64,000 nucleotides of DNA from Nautilus pompilius (taxonomy: Eukaryota; Mollusca; Cephalopoda; Nautilida; Nautilidae): the NCBI GenBank assembly GCA_018389105.1, contig JACATO010001697.1:1-64000 (forward strand). The letters run 5' to 3'. Below are positions 24,596 through 35,077 of this stretch, one piece after another; the first letter of the stretch is position 1; each line of letters opens with the position of its first letter. The notes beneath the pieces were generated by a model. The model did no database searches and was not told where the DNA came from. It saw only the letters and a list, made by a program, of their open reading frames with translations. The translations under genes were made by a program, and so were the position numbers.

Positions 24596-24597
<2 letters not shown>
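20927..24597. other. low-copy DNA, no gene recognised
   Basis: About 3.7 kb without a convincing coding region. An A/T palindrome (21951-21969), a palindromic GGTGGCGCCAC near 22366 and three TAGCAAC/TAACAAC motifs (23218-23297, RFX half-site-like) are the only structured spots. The frames of 60-86 codons have no family resemblance. Confidence 0.5.
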
Positions 24598-24677
<80 letters not shown>

Positions 24678-24770
24678 GAGATGAAGATTGAGATGGGAGA
24701 GATGGAGAGAGATGGAGATGGAGAGAGAGAGAGATGTCGAGAGATGGAGATGTTGAGAGAGAGATGAGAG

Positions 24771-24810
<40 letters not shown>

Positions 24811-24855
24811 CTCGAGAGATGAGAGAGATGGAGCTGTCGAGAGGAGCTGAGAGAT
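24598..24855. repeat. GA microsatellite and GATGGA variants
   Basis: About 75 bases of pure GA followed by GATGGAGA and GATGTCGAGA variants on the + strand. The minus-strand Ser/Leu frames through it are repeat translations. Confidence 0.97.
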
Positions 24856-25684
24856 GTCTATCTTGAGCGAGAGAGAATCGAGTTGTGTTTGTCCCAATTC
24901 TTGCTTGTCTGCGCATGCCTGAATGATAGCAGAAAATTGTGTAACGCGCAGAAGATGCCACTAATATTCAAACAAAATTTTAAAAATACATAAGTAAAAG
25001 TCGATACCTTTAGATAATAAACAACGACAGCATCGAATACAGGTTTACAAGCTGCACATTTCAGTGGGGGGGGGGTGTTTAAAGGTAAAACTAAGATATC
25101 TGCCATTTAATTGTTACTCCAGGCAGGTATACGGCTCAACAACCGGAAAAGTTGATGATTATCTTTGGTATGTTACATCATGGGTAGATTAGGGATGTTT
25201 TGAAAAGATTCAGATGCTGTGATGTTCGAGACCTGTTCAGTTCAGGTAGGATGAAACGGTGGAATTAATAGTTTCTTCAGGGAGCGCCACAATTTCAGGT
25301 CACAGACTGTTCAAAAACATGTGATCATTCAACCGTGACCGCATCTGCTACGACTCCTAGCTCCACCCTCAGCCTAATGGATCAGGTAACAATTCTTCAC
25401 GCTCACCGTGACGCTTCCCAGGAACATCTGGAAACCGAATCTGGTCTTAGCCTTTGGGCAGGACAGGGTTAACCGTAAAAATAGTTTAATGACTTAAAGT
25501 ACTGTTTATTGATGCAATTCTAAACTGTATATTGTTAAAAGCTATCACCGTTTATTCGCAGAGAGTTGAACCAACCGTAAATCGGTTCAAGCCGTTTTGC
25601 TTCCTTTAAACCAGAACTGAACGGGAGTGCAGCTCAATTGAAACCGAACCAATTAAAAATATGGTGTGTGCACTGTTCGGTTGC
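24856..25684. other. spacer, no gene recognised
   Basis: Low-copy sequence leading into the hAT remnant; it may include the decayed left part of that element. Confidence 0.45.
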
Positions 25685-26320
25685 TTCTGTTTGGAAGACC
25701 TTTCAGTTTAATGGAAGACTCCGGGTTCAGAAAGATAAATGATCCAATTCGTGAAGGTTTGTGCTAATGTTGATACTATTAGAAAGAAGGCGTCAAGTGT
25801 CGCCAGTCCATTAAAGATGAAGTCTTTCTCTAAATACTTTCTCTGCAACACGTTCGGATTGCTGTTAGCATCTCAAGAACACGTTCTTGAAGTACTTACA
25901 CAGTATGATATCAGTGTACAGAAAATATACAGAATAGCAGCGGATAACGGTGGAGATATGATAAATGTGTCCAGCACATGAGTGATGGAAATGAACAGAG
26001 AAGTAAAGAAAACTTGTAATCTGGAAAAGACATACTTGATGTTGACGCAGGTGTTGGTCATAAAGAAAACAGATTCAGGTGAGATGCGTGGAATGGAACA
26101 AGCGGGATTGACCGAACTTGGTACTGGCGTTGCAGTAATTAGTGTCCGATGCTCAGCTCATACTCTTCAGCTAGCAGTTGACGATGCATTTTAGGATCTA
26201 AGTACTGCTTTCATATTTGCTGCAGCCGTCTGCAACGAAAAAAAGAGAGCTCAGAACCGCACAATTATCCATTATAAAAACTGAAACTTATCTCAGACGG
26301 CCCCACGAGATGACACTTCA
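25685..26320 (+). pseudogene. hAT transposase remnant
   Basis: Pieces of a hAT-superfamily transposase occur in order. RPFSLMEDSGFRKIND (about 25698-25745) matches the conserved PFS-V-EDxGF block. After a frameshift, VDTIRKKAS and YDISVQKIYRIAADNGGDMI (about 25892-25960) match the TDNGxNM catalytic block. After an in-frame stop at 25979-25981 the same frame continues to VRCSAHTLQLAVDDAF (about 26143-26190), the highly typical RCxAHTLQLAV motif. The following RRPHEMTLHFF may be the worn TRWNS block. Frameshift and stops show it is inactive. Ends and target duplication were not found. Confidence 0.75.
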
Positions 26321-26344
26321 TTTTTTTATACGCTCGAGCTCTTG

Positions 26345-26475
26345 TTCGGGTTGAAGGGAATTTCACCCACCAGGACATGGCAGGTTCAAGTTCCCGGCTT
26401 CGCCACAGATGCCGAATGGAACACTATTAAACAAGCAGCCACTTTCCTCCAAACTGGCAAAAAAAAAAAAAAAAA
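26345..26475 (+). mobile_element. tRNA-derived SINE with poly-A tail
   Basis: A Pol III B box, GGTTCAAGTTCCCGGC (about 26383-26398), is followed by about 65 bases of body and a run of 16 A near 26460-26475. The poly-A tail suggests retroposition. It is inserted just after the hAT remnant. The A box is worn. Confidence 0.6.
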
Positions 26476-26710
26476 TAGCAACAAAAGCATCTCCAGCCGG
26501 AACAGCTAACAACCATCGGGGACTTTTACGGCACATGGCTGAACCATCATCTTGAACTCTCAAAAAGTGTCAACGCTTTTCTCGGGGAGCCTGATGAACT
26601 CCAAAAAAAAGAATAAATGTTACTTTTGCTGCAGTCTATTTTTGGTCTAAGGTGCCAGCTGCTGTTATCAGAGAAATAAAAAAGGGGGCAAGGCCAAAGT
26701 TTATCTTGCT

Positions 26711-26734
26711 AGCAGCAGCAGCAGCAGCAGCAGC
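26711..26734. repeat. AGC microsatellite
   Basis: Eight perfect AGC units, not in a recognised coding frame. Confidence 0.95.
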
Positions 26735-27261
26735 GAGCAGCCCTCGAACAAGAGCAAGTAGGAAGAGTAATGAACGTCAGGCACGAAGATGATGAGCGTG
26801 AAGATTTTCTGCAGAAAAGGAAATATAGTAAATAAGAGAGAATTTATTTTGTCATGAGTCTGTGTCCAAAAATGACATTGGCACAATCCCTTTTTTGTTG
26901 TTGTTGTTGTTGTTGTTTTTGTTTTTTATTCATGAGCATCAACTGAACAAAAACGCCAGCAACACGAGTCACAGCCGAACGACCCCACCCATTCCGGTTT
27001 CAAGTTCTTGCCGTAGAATAAACATGACAGAGGAGATCTTGGAAGGCATTATGGAGATAGGTTGTAGCAATATTTTTCAGAGAACGAGTGATTTACGCCG
27101 TAGAATAAAAATTTGCACTGATTGGCAAACAGTATCGATTAGATTATTTTGTTTCTTGGCATATTGTTTAACAATGGTAAAACGGTCATGGTCACAGATC
27201 GGACTGTGTGGGGAACCAGTTCGAACCAGTTCGGAATTTTATTTATTTATTTTTTCAAACG

Positions 27262-27372
27262 GTGCTAGACCGGGGGAGTGCGCGCAACATAACGGAACCG
27301 GAAATGACGATCTCAGGTTCGACTTCCTGGTTATGCACTCTACTCATCTTCACTTCTGTTTTCAAAATATGC
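27262..27372 (+). mobile_element. possible SINE fragment
   Basis: GGTTCGACTTCCTGG near 27316 resembles a B box preceded by a GGTGCTAGACCGGGG segment. No clear A box or tail is seen, so it is a weak call. Confidence 0.35.
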
Positions 27373-27544
27373 CAGTGTTTCAATAACTTGCAAGCATCAG
27401 TAACCTTCGTCAGAGGGAACACCTAAACCGGACTGGTAAGAACCATTCTATAGACACCAGACTGTTCTACCAGTGGACGGTTTCTGGTCGTAATGTGTTA
27501 TCGCACAAAAAGGTAGAAATAGTTAGCTGTGTCGCTTCCGTTTG

Positions 27545-27660
27545 TACAGTGGCGTCTTAACTCTTTGAAGTGGCGATCCGCGGGGATCGAACCCGTGTCG
27601 CTTGTATGAGACTCTCACAGTTTCTGCTTCGCGAGTAAAAGCTCAGATTTTTAATTATTT
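27545..27660 (-). mobile_element. tRNA-like element (SINE or worn tRNA)
   Basis: On the minus strand CGGGTTCGATCCCCG gives a perfect T-arm stem-loop with a canonical B box (about 27578-27592). The expected matching acceptor strand and D arm are not seen upstream, so an intact tRNA gene is unlikely and a SINE head is preferred. Confidence 0.5.
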
Positions 27661-27850
27661 CAATAGTTAAAACCTTAACCAACCGCTGTACTTATTCAAC
27701 ATAAATTAATTTAATATTTAAAGGCAAAATAATGAAAAAAATTACTTAATTTTATTTAGATATTTAGAAAAGAAATGTCAGCCACCAAACGAGTCAGAGT
27801 GATATATACTATGGCTGCCGCGTCTTGTGTCCGGTAAGAGGAAGGAACAT

Positions 27851-28440
27851 TTTGTCTTCTAGACTAAAATGGACACGAGACCACCCCCCCCCCCACTAAC
27901 CCCAGCCCATTCCATCAGCTCGCGGGAGTGCGGCATCAATTTAATACTTCTCACAACATCAAGAGATGGGAAGAGGCCCCGGCGCAAACAGGACCGTTTA
28001 GCTTGCCTTTCGACGCGGTTCGTCTGAGACGCCATTCGAACGGCCTCGGGGATGTGACGCGCTTTCATCTTCCGAGTCTCTCTCTCTCTCTCTCTCTCGA
28101 AACAGAATCCCTCGCACGATCTCCGCGCACGAAACGTCTGGCGGAGAATGCTCGGCTTGCGTGGCAACCGTCTCCTTTCCGACTCTGGCGAGCGATTTAC
28201 TCGCGCGCCACCTGCGGTACTGCATTCTGGAAAGAATGTTCTATTAGAGACTGGATTTCTGGTCGAGGCCCTGCAGATTGCGCCGTTTGATCTACTGGAT
28301 GTGTAACCCGCCTTCTCGATTATTTTTTTTTTCCCCCTTCCTACCTCCTCCCCCCCCCCCACACACACACACCAACCTCTTCTCTCAGAAACAAACTCTG
28401 AGTTAATTCCAACCAGCTGAGACAGACAGACAGACATCCG
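27851..28440. other. CpG-rich patch, no gene recognised
   Basis: GC- and CpG-rich for about 400 bases (27905-28300), with a CT microsatellite (28077-28099) and a C/CA run near 28345-28372. A 192-codon minus-strand frame spans it but has no domain and includes translated microsatellite. Regulatory DNA is possible. Confidence 0.4.
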
Positions 28441-28852
28441 TTCGGTGGTTAGTCGATGAGACCACGATGTCTCCTCATACGCACCAACTTAATTTATTCC
28501 AGGGTTTGTTCTTTTTTTTGCTTTCTTTTCGTACCGGCGTCTTGTGTAAAGTTACGCACCCGCGTTTACCCGGCCAGAAGATGGAGTACCGGGTTGGAAG
28601 ATTATTCCGCCTCGGTTGAATTCGCCCCGCTCCCACAATCCAAAAAAAAAAAAATCTACTTTCAAACGGAAGCAGAATTTTGGTAAGTTTCTAAGCGGTC
28701 GCCAATAATGGAAAGCCGAGTTCTCGGTCACTGACGTTAACAAATGACCGCCAGGTGACGAAAATACGCAAGAATTTCAATTCCAACAAAACGGGAAATT
28801 TTCTTCAGCTGAAGATTAATCGTTCTTTACGAGGTCCAAATAAGAAAAACAA

Positions 28853-28936
<84 letters not shown>

Positions 28937-29541
28937 GAACAAAAATTAATCTTTCGTTTAATTTTTCATTGGCAAGTTTCCACGAAAAAAAAACACATAA
29001 TAAAATCTTAAAAGCTGTCTTTATATGATATTCCTACCATATTAAACATCAGAGGCAGTAGATGATGCTCAGTGACCGAACAAATCCTTGAATAAATTAT
29101 GGCTTGCAACGATTGCAATTTTCTGTTAGTTCCATGATTTTCGTTCGCCTTATCCTGCAGTCAGATGTCGAACGATTTTCGAAAAAACCTGGAACTAGAC
29201 GCCTGCTGCTCTTTGGTGGGGGGGACACGAAGATAAAATATGATCTCTCGTGCTCTGGTTAAGGAAACAAGTTTTCCTTTTTTGTATATTTTTATGCTGA
29301 GGTGAAAAAGAAATCTTAAGTCACCATCACGGAAGAAATAATACAGCCGGCGGGCGAGTCTGCACATCTATCTTGGCACGCTCTCCTGTACTAACACACT
29401 GATTAATAACAAAACCATGCGCAAATAACTGCACGTGTACACTGTATGCATTGTCTCTTCCACTTTGAATATGGTCTCATGGGTTAAATTAATTAATTTT
29501 TAATATTTTTTGTTTTATTAATTGGTTTTTGCATAAAATTA
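28441..29541. other. AT-rich spacer with an ATT tract
   Basis: No gene. It is dominated by the ATT microsatellite at 28853-28936. Confidence 0.6.
28853..28936. repeat. ATT microsatellite
   Basis: About 28 perfect ATT units on the + strand. Confidence 0.98.
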
Positions 29542-30764
29542 TTAGGCCGTTACAGAAGTTTTGTCACTCTTTATATCATGTTAAATCGGGGTTCATTTTT
29601 TTCATGCTTGTGATGATGTATGCAGATAAGTTACATATTGTTCTGTAGTGTGTGCTTTGGCATACATTATGTAAAACCACCTTTTTAATAATCGTAAAAT
29701 GGATATTTGTTTCAGGGTTCTGAGTGAAGTGTGGATAGAAACATTTTTCGTGCCATTTTGCTTCACTAGTTCAAACTGGGCCACAAGGTGAGCGAGGCAA
29801 CTCGTAACGTTAACCAAGCACGGGGCGAGGACGCAGCGAATGAGCGGACGGTACGACGATGGTTTGCAAGGTTTCGATAGGAGATGTGAGCCTCGAAGAT
29901 AAGGATCGTAGCGGACGTCCTTCCAGCTGTGGTGACGATCGTCTGAAATCCCTGAAAAACGGTGCGAGAAATTGCTGGAGAGCTTGACACAAGCACTGCA
30001 ACTGTTTCCCGGCATCTTGACGCAATCGGCAAGGTGAGAAATTCTCAATTGAACGAACAACAATAAAATCGTCGATTGGGGATCTGCTCTTCGCTTCTCA
30101 TAAGAAACAAAAATGACCCATTTTTTGATCGAAGCATTACATGTGATGAAAAAACGATCAGCACAGCGGCTCGACAGAGACAAGGCGCCTAACCACATTC
30201 TAAAATCCAGCCTCCACCCAAGAAAGGTCATGGTCAATGTCTGGTGGACTGAAACTGGTGTCATCCACTATAACCTTTCGCAACCTGGCGAAACCAGCAC
30301 AGCTGAAGGGCACTGTCGTGAATTAAACATTATTCATCAAAAACTCTCCAAACGACAGCCACATTGGTGAATCGAAGGGGCCCAATCCTGCTCCACGACA
30401 ATGCTCGTCCATGTTGCAAAGGTGACTCATCAGAAACTGAACACGTTGGGGCACGAAATTCCCCTTCAACCAACCTATTCACCAGACCTTTCTCCCACAG
30501 ACCACCTTTTCAAACATCTCGACAGCTTCCTCTGTATGAAACCCTTCTCTAACCAAGCAGCAATTGAAACTGCCTTCCAACAGTTTATCAACTCCAGAAA
30601 TCCAGATTTTATTTTCAAAATGGTATAAATGCGCTTGTAACTCGTTGGCAGAAGTGTACTGATTGTAATGGAACATAGTTTGATTAATAAACTTCACGTT
30701 CAGCCTCGATATGGAGTCTCGTTATTGCGGTAAAAATGCCAACAAAACGTTTGTAACAACCTAA
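29542..30764 (+). mobile_element. mariner transposon with both TIRs
   Basis: A 1223-bp element. The left end begins TTAGGCCGTTACA and the right end, read on the minus strand, begins TTAGGTTGTTACA. Over 23 bases the two ends agree at 19, sharing TTAGG, GTTACA and GTTTTGT blocks. A TA lies directly outside both ends, the standard mariner target duplication. Size and coding content fit a mariner (usually about 1.3 kb). The transposase inside is broken, so the copy is non-autonomous. Confidence 0.88.
29699..30678 (+). pseudogene. mariner transposase, DD34D, decayed
   Basis: Homology runs the full length but in several frames. The helix-turn-helix part gives FKLGHKVSEATRNVNQA and NERTVRRWFARFR with an internal stop just before it (about 29764), then DRSGRPSS after a frameshift. 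The first catalytic Asp is in ITCDEK (30145-30147), then KVMVNVWW, the second in LLHDNARP (30397-30399), and the third in YSPDLSPTD (30500-30502). The spacing between the last two is about 34 residues, so DD34D. The end RWQKCTDCNGT stops at 30678. Span is about 326 codons against about 345 in intact mariners. At least four frameshifts or stops make it dead. Confidence 0.88.
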
Positions 30765-31140
30765 TAGAATACGTCAGCATATTTAGAATTCATGTATAAA
30801 ACGCACGTAGTTTCTTCTGTAATAATCAGTTAAATACACGACCAATGTTCAAACTATGTTAATGGTCCATTATCCATCATTCGATGAAGTTTTTCTTTAA
30901 AGGTCTAAACGCTCACTGATGGATCGTTTTTGTTTAAGTTTAATTTTTATAGTTTTAATGAAGAGTGATGCTGAGTTCTATGGACTTCGTAGCCAGGCGC
31001 AAGTATCATTCCAAAAGTGGAGCGAACGCCAGCCGTCCTGGACGTTTTGAGAGATACAGGTATAATTTAAGTTATTGTATTTTTGGCTACTTCCAACAAC
31101 AACAACAACAACAGTATTACTACTACCGCCATTAAGACAG
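30765..31140. other. spacer, no gene
   Basis: AT-rich, with an AAC run at about 31094-31113 and ATTACTACTACCGCCATTA just after it. The latter resembles the flank of the AAT tract at 12029. Confidence 0.5.
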
Positions 31141-31300
31141 GAGGGCGCGACGGTTCCGTAGCGAGCCCACTGGACTGGGCCAGTTGAGATGCTGGAGTCG
31201 AATCCCCGGTCGCTCCTTCTTTTTTTCACCAAACCGGCTGCGTTGGGCTCTCCAAAGCCTTCCGGCTTCCTCCCACATCTGTCAGCGACGATTTCTTGTA
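31141..31300 (+). mobile_element. tRNA-derived SINE
   Basis: A tRNA-like head of about 75 bases ends in GAGTCGAATCCCCGGTCGC (B box, one mismatch) followed by a T run (31217-31226) that could stop Pol III. The body, GGGCTCTCCAAAGCC and CCGGCTTCCTCCCACATCT, is shared in part with 19990-20015. Confidence 0.6.
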
Positions 31301-32022
31301 GGTAGTTTCGATCGCGGGCCTCCCAAGCTGAGAATCGCTCGCGAAACGGTTCCTAGTCTCGTGACCAAGACAGAGATCATCTGCGGCCGGAGAAGGGATG
31401 GGCGGGGCCATTAGTATTTACTAATACTACCGTTAATGGCGCTACTACTACTACTACTACTACTAATAGTAACAAATCGTTCGCCTGAGCGAGATGCTGA
31501 CAGTTCAGTATGGGGGCGTAACGTCTCTCTCCCGAGAACAGTCAGACACATTTAAATTAAATCTCCAGTTTAAAGCATAAGAAAGCTTCAAACGTCGGTC
31601 TTTAAGACGATTATTGGTTTTTAAAAAAGGGAACACGTTTCGTTATGGACCCTGCTGTATCATCGTGTCCCCCCCCCCTCCGCCCTTTTGTGGACTATTC
31701 GTGCAGGTGAATAAATATCACGAAGCAATCAGTCAAAACGTAGAAGTTTTTCTTAAAGCCAAGAATGATCTGATCCGCTCGCGCTCCCCGGATCACCCGG
31801 TTATTTAAGGAGACGTTAATTTGATCCCGGCATCACCTTTTTCTTCATTAAAGTTTCTTTATTTTGTTAAACGTCTTTTCATATTAATAAACTGAAAAAT
31901 CTCTTCGGTTAGGCATATTCTGATGAGAAAACCTTTCCACTACAGGGTGGGCGGGCACTTCTATCGTTTACTCAGGACCGACAGGTGTACGGTCGGTATT
32001 ATTATTATTATTATTATTAATC
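31301..32022. other. spacer, no gene
   Basis: Includes a CTA run (31441-31465) and a short ATT run (about 31997-32020) directly before the LINE fragment. Confidence 0.5.
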
Positions 32023-33225
32023 AAGGACAAACAATTGGTGACGCTTGACGAAGCACGCGAGTTTCTTGGAGTCACTGAAGCCGAAGGAAAACAATACGAA
32101 GCAAATGTGAAGAAAAGGATGACAAGGGAGTACCGTGGAGGGATGGAAGTGAATTCTCGGACAGAGAATTAAACTTCACAAAGGAGCGGAGTCCATAAGC
32201 AGCCCGTCCATGCGTGACCTGTCGTGGCTTACGGCTCCACTGTCATTAATTAGAAGATGAATGAAATCAAAAGATCGAAGCGAAAAGCAGGGACTAACTG
32301 ACAGCGCACTGACTACACCGTGCCAATGCAGGTGTAGAGAAGATAATATATATACTAAGGAACAAAGAAGGACGGGGTTTTATCCAACTAGAAAGAAGCT
32401 ACAGTTGGACATTATTTATAACAGCAAGAGAAAGGTGATACGACTCGTGAAGCTGGCGAACCGACATGAAAAGAGGAGTATAGGTAATCAAGGGCGCAAC
32501 CAAACTCAAGGCAGAGCTGACAGTGGAGATATAAGAAGAACACAGGGAAGATGGCTAAAAGAATGAAATTTCAAATGAAGAATATTCTGCGGAAAAGAGC
32601 AATATCAGGCGGCGCGAGACCAGGGACCTGGTCACATGACGCTGGCCATAAAGCGTATCCTGAAGCAGAATTTTGAGCTGTTCAGAATGTGCGAAGAACA
32701 TAAGGAAATATTAAAGCCCGTAGTAGCTGGAAGACGCTGGCAAATACCAAATATCATCTCGAGAAAGACAGCAGAGCAGCAGGACACACACACACACACA
32801 CACACTTTCACCTACCAGCAGCAGCAGCAGAGAGGTGGTACACTGCAGTAGATCCTACGGGATCTGCCAGTGGACACAAACAAAGAAATGAAAGGTAACA
32901 ACTCGAACATCATAATATCATAATAATAAAAAAAACCTAAAAAGGGGGCAAATGCCCTACTTATTTTGCATCACTGAACCAACAGAGGGAAATGTATCTA
33001 TCGAGGGAGTTAACGAAATATGTATACTACAATTTGAGCACCTGGACGTGTAGGAAATAAAGGCCATTGTCATTCTTACTGTAATAGACGGATTAGGATT
33101 TGTCAAGAATAGCATTAAGAACAACGTCAGTAATATCCCAGGGCAGCCTTTCAAACACTGGAAGCAGCAATCTCCACTGCAGCTGGCTACCAATCAAAAA
33201 GGGAACTTTCACCTTTAGTCTTGTA
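32023..33225 (+). pseudogene. non-LTR retrotransposon (LINE), 3' part, decayed
   Basis: A chain of protein fragments in the order expected for the C-terminal half of a LINE polyprotein. LVTLDEAREFLGVTEAEGK and VKKRMTREY (about 32035-32130) match the end of the reverse transcriptase region. VVAYGSTVIN then KMNEIKRSKRK matches the VxSYSxxxINWxxxEIKxxDRK block (Trp is now a stop). LVKLANRHEKRS, then CEEHKEILKPVVAG (about 32689-32730) resembles the zinc-knuckle segment. DLPVDTNKEMKGNNSNIII and VILTVIDGLGFVKNSIKN (about 33070-33120) fit the C-terminal domain, which in R2-like elements is a restriction-like endonuclease; its PD pair appears lost here. Many frameshifts and stops. A CA microsatellite sits inside (about 32785-32805). 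Confidence 0.65.
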
Positions 33226-34799
33226 CTGCATCGGCATTTCCCTGAAGGAATACCGTGTAGCGTTTGAGCTGTCTAGGCATCCTTTACAGGCAGTGACAGG
33301 CCAAAAATATTAAATATTTATTAAAATTAGCTGTGCACATCTCCAGGTGATTCACTTCACCCCAATATACAGCCCTTCGTTAACGGGATCTGCACAAAAA
33401 TTATCAACTTTATTATTAATTTTGTAAACTCTTAAATATTAATTAGATCTTACGCTGAGTGATGACACGTTATCGTTGATATTAGGACAAGTCAATTTTC
33501 TCAGAGAATAAAATCTACTTTAATGGTGGACAAGATATTTCGTGACTTCACTCCACAGCACCACCTATGAGCAGCTGCGGATAACTTATTTCTACATACA
33601 TTAATCAATGGATGGGAACTTCGATTAATTCAAATTCTCGATACATTTATTTTTTATAATTGGAAAACACTGTATCTATCCTGCCGAGACGACCGGTATC
33701 AACTTGCATACGTCATAGCTGTGCAAAGCGTTACTGCATGCTGTTCGGTTATGAAAGATGTTACGCTGTGTGGATTCCAATGTCACTACTTGTTCTACAT
33801 TACCTTCAAAAGCACCAAAGACAAAAAAAAATCAGGGTTTATTCGTAAAAAAAGAGCGAATTGATTCCATGAGATCATTGATAACTTGTAATTAGTAAAT
33901 TTAGCATCAAAACGGAATCAAGAAAGTACTGGTATAAGTTTAAATTGTGTTGACTTAAAGCTACTCGAACTGTTGTCTTTCAGTAAAAGTTTGTCTGGTG
34001 TTGAGGACTTGTTGCACAGATCTTTAACAGGATGTTTTTATTAGCATCAGTTCAGTTTTCCGAAAACTACTGTGCTGGTCCAGAGAATGAAAGAAACCAG
34101 GCTAATGATAACAGTTTTTTTTTTAAAAAAAAAAAATTTTTTTTATAGAAAGGAAGATTTAAATAAATGTCTGATTAACCCTGTATCGCGGCGAATGGTA
34201 TATAACTGAGATGGCTGACACCAAGAACCAGATAGATGTGGACTCGGACTTAGGTAAAGAATTCAACGAAGTTCGCCATTATTGCTTAAATTAAAAACAT
34301 GATGATTAAGGTGGGTATTCCAGGGTTTTGTTTTGAGACCCCTCTTCCTTTCTGACGGTCAACAGATAAATAGTAAAAACTTGTACGCGTGAATGTAAGA
34401 AATCCAGACAGTAACTATTTTGGATATATTTTTTTACAAATCAAAACCGAAATGGAACTAAAACCAAAGCCGTAATGTTGTTCTTGTTGTTTGTTTTTTG
34501 GGGGGGCGCGGTTGGAGATTGTTTAAATTGTCTCGTAGAGTTTATCGGTTGGTAAATACACAAATGCTCATTTACATGTTTTATAATTATACAGACGGAG
34601 GGGGGTGGTATCGAAGATATTTGGTGTATCTGTGGTTGAAAACAGCGTTTCGTGTTAAAAATTTATTTTCAAAATAAAAAATTCTTTTTTTTGCCAGATG
34701 CAGCTATTCTTTGGATTACTACTTCATTGACCCTTCATTACTGTCTTTTTAATTCATCGCTAATGCCGGATAATTTATATTACAATTCAGGCGGGCGAT
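33226..34799. other. AT-rich spacer, no gene
   Basis: No gene is recognised. An A/T palindrome (34115-34144: T10, A12, T8) is the only structured element. Confidence 0.5.
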
Positions 34800-35077
34800 T
34801 TATAAGACGTTGGAGTCAATGCGAACCGCCACTCCGCTCTCGCACACGTCACGTGGACGAGTTATAAGACGTTGGAGCCATCCGCTCTCGCACACGTGAC
34901 GTGGACGAGTTATAAGACGTTGGAGCCATCCGCTCTCGCACACGTGACGTGGACGAGTTATAAGACGTTGGAGCCATCCGCTCTCGCACACGTGACGTGG
35001 ACGAGTTATAAGACGTTGGAGCCATCCGCTCTCGCACACGTGACGTGGTCGCTCACTCTCGCACACATCACGTTGGA
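34800..35077. repeat. 48-bp tandem satellite with E-box/UPRE motif
   Basis: Near-identical 48-bp units start at 34862, 34910, 34958 and 35006. A longer first unit (62 bp) starts at 34800 and a partial end unit reaches about 35077. Each unit carries CACACGTGACGTGG, that is an E-box CACGTG overlapping TGACGTGG, the UPR element recognised by XBP1/ATF6-type bZIPs in animals. The unit length is a multiple of three, so it stays open as repeated peptides in several frames on both strands. There is no evidence that it is translated. Confidence 0.95.

Larger units (their letters stand above)
26735..27850. other. spacer with tRNA-like fragments
   Basis: No gene is recognised. A TTG run lies at about 26895-26916. 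Two tRNA-like B boxes are annotated separately. Confidence 0.5.

Noticed and set aside
27545-27660. Intact nuclear tRNA gene on the minus strand
   Set aside because: Only the T arm fits; no matching acceptor strand, D arm or anticodon arm could be traced.
27859-28437. 192-codon minus-strand frame
   Set aside because: It includes translated CT and C/CA runs and has no domain. GC-rich composition explains its length.
29602-30264. 220-codon minus-strand frame across the mariner
   Set aside because: Shadow of the + strand transposase; all recognisable motifs are on the + strand.
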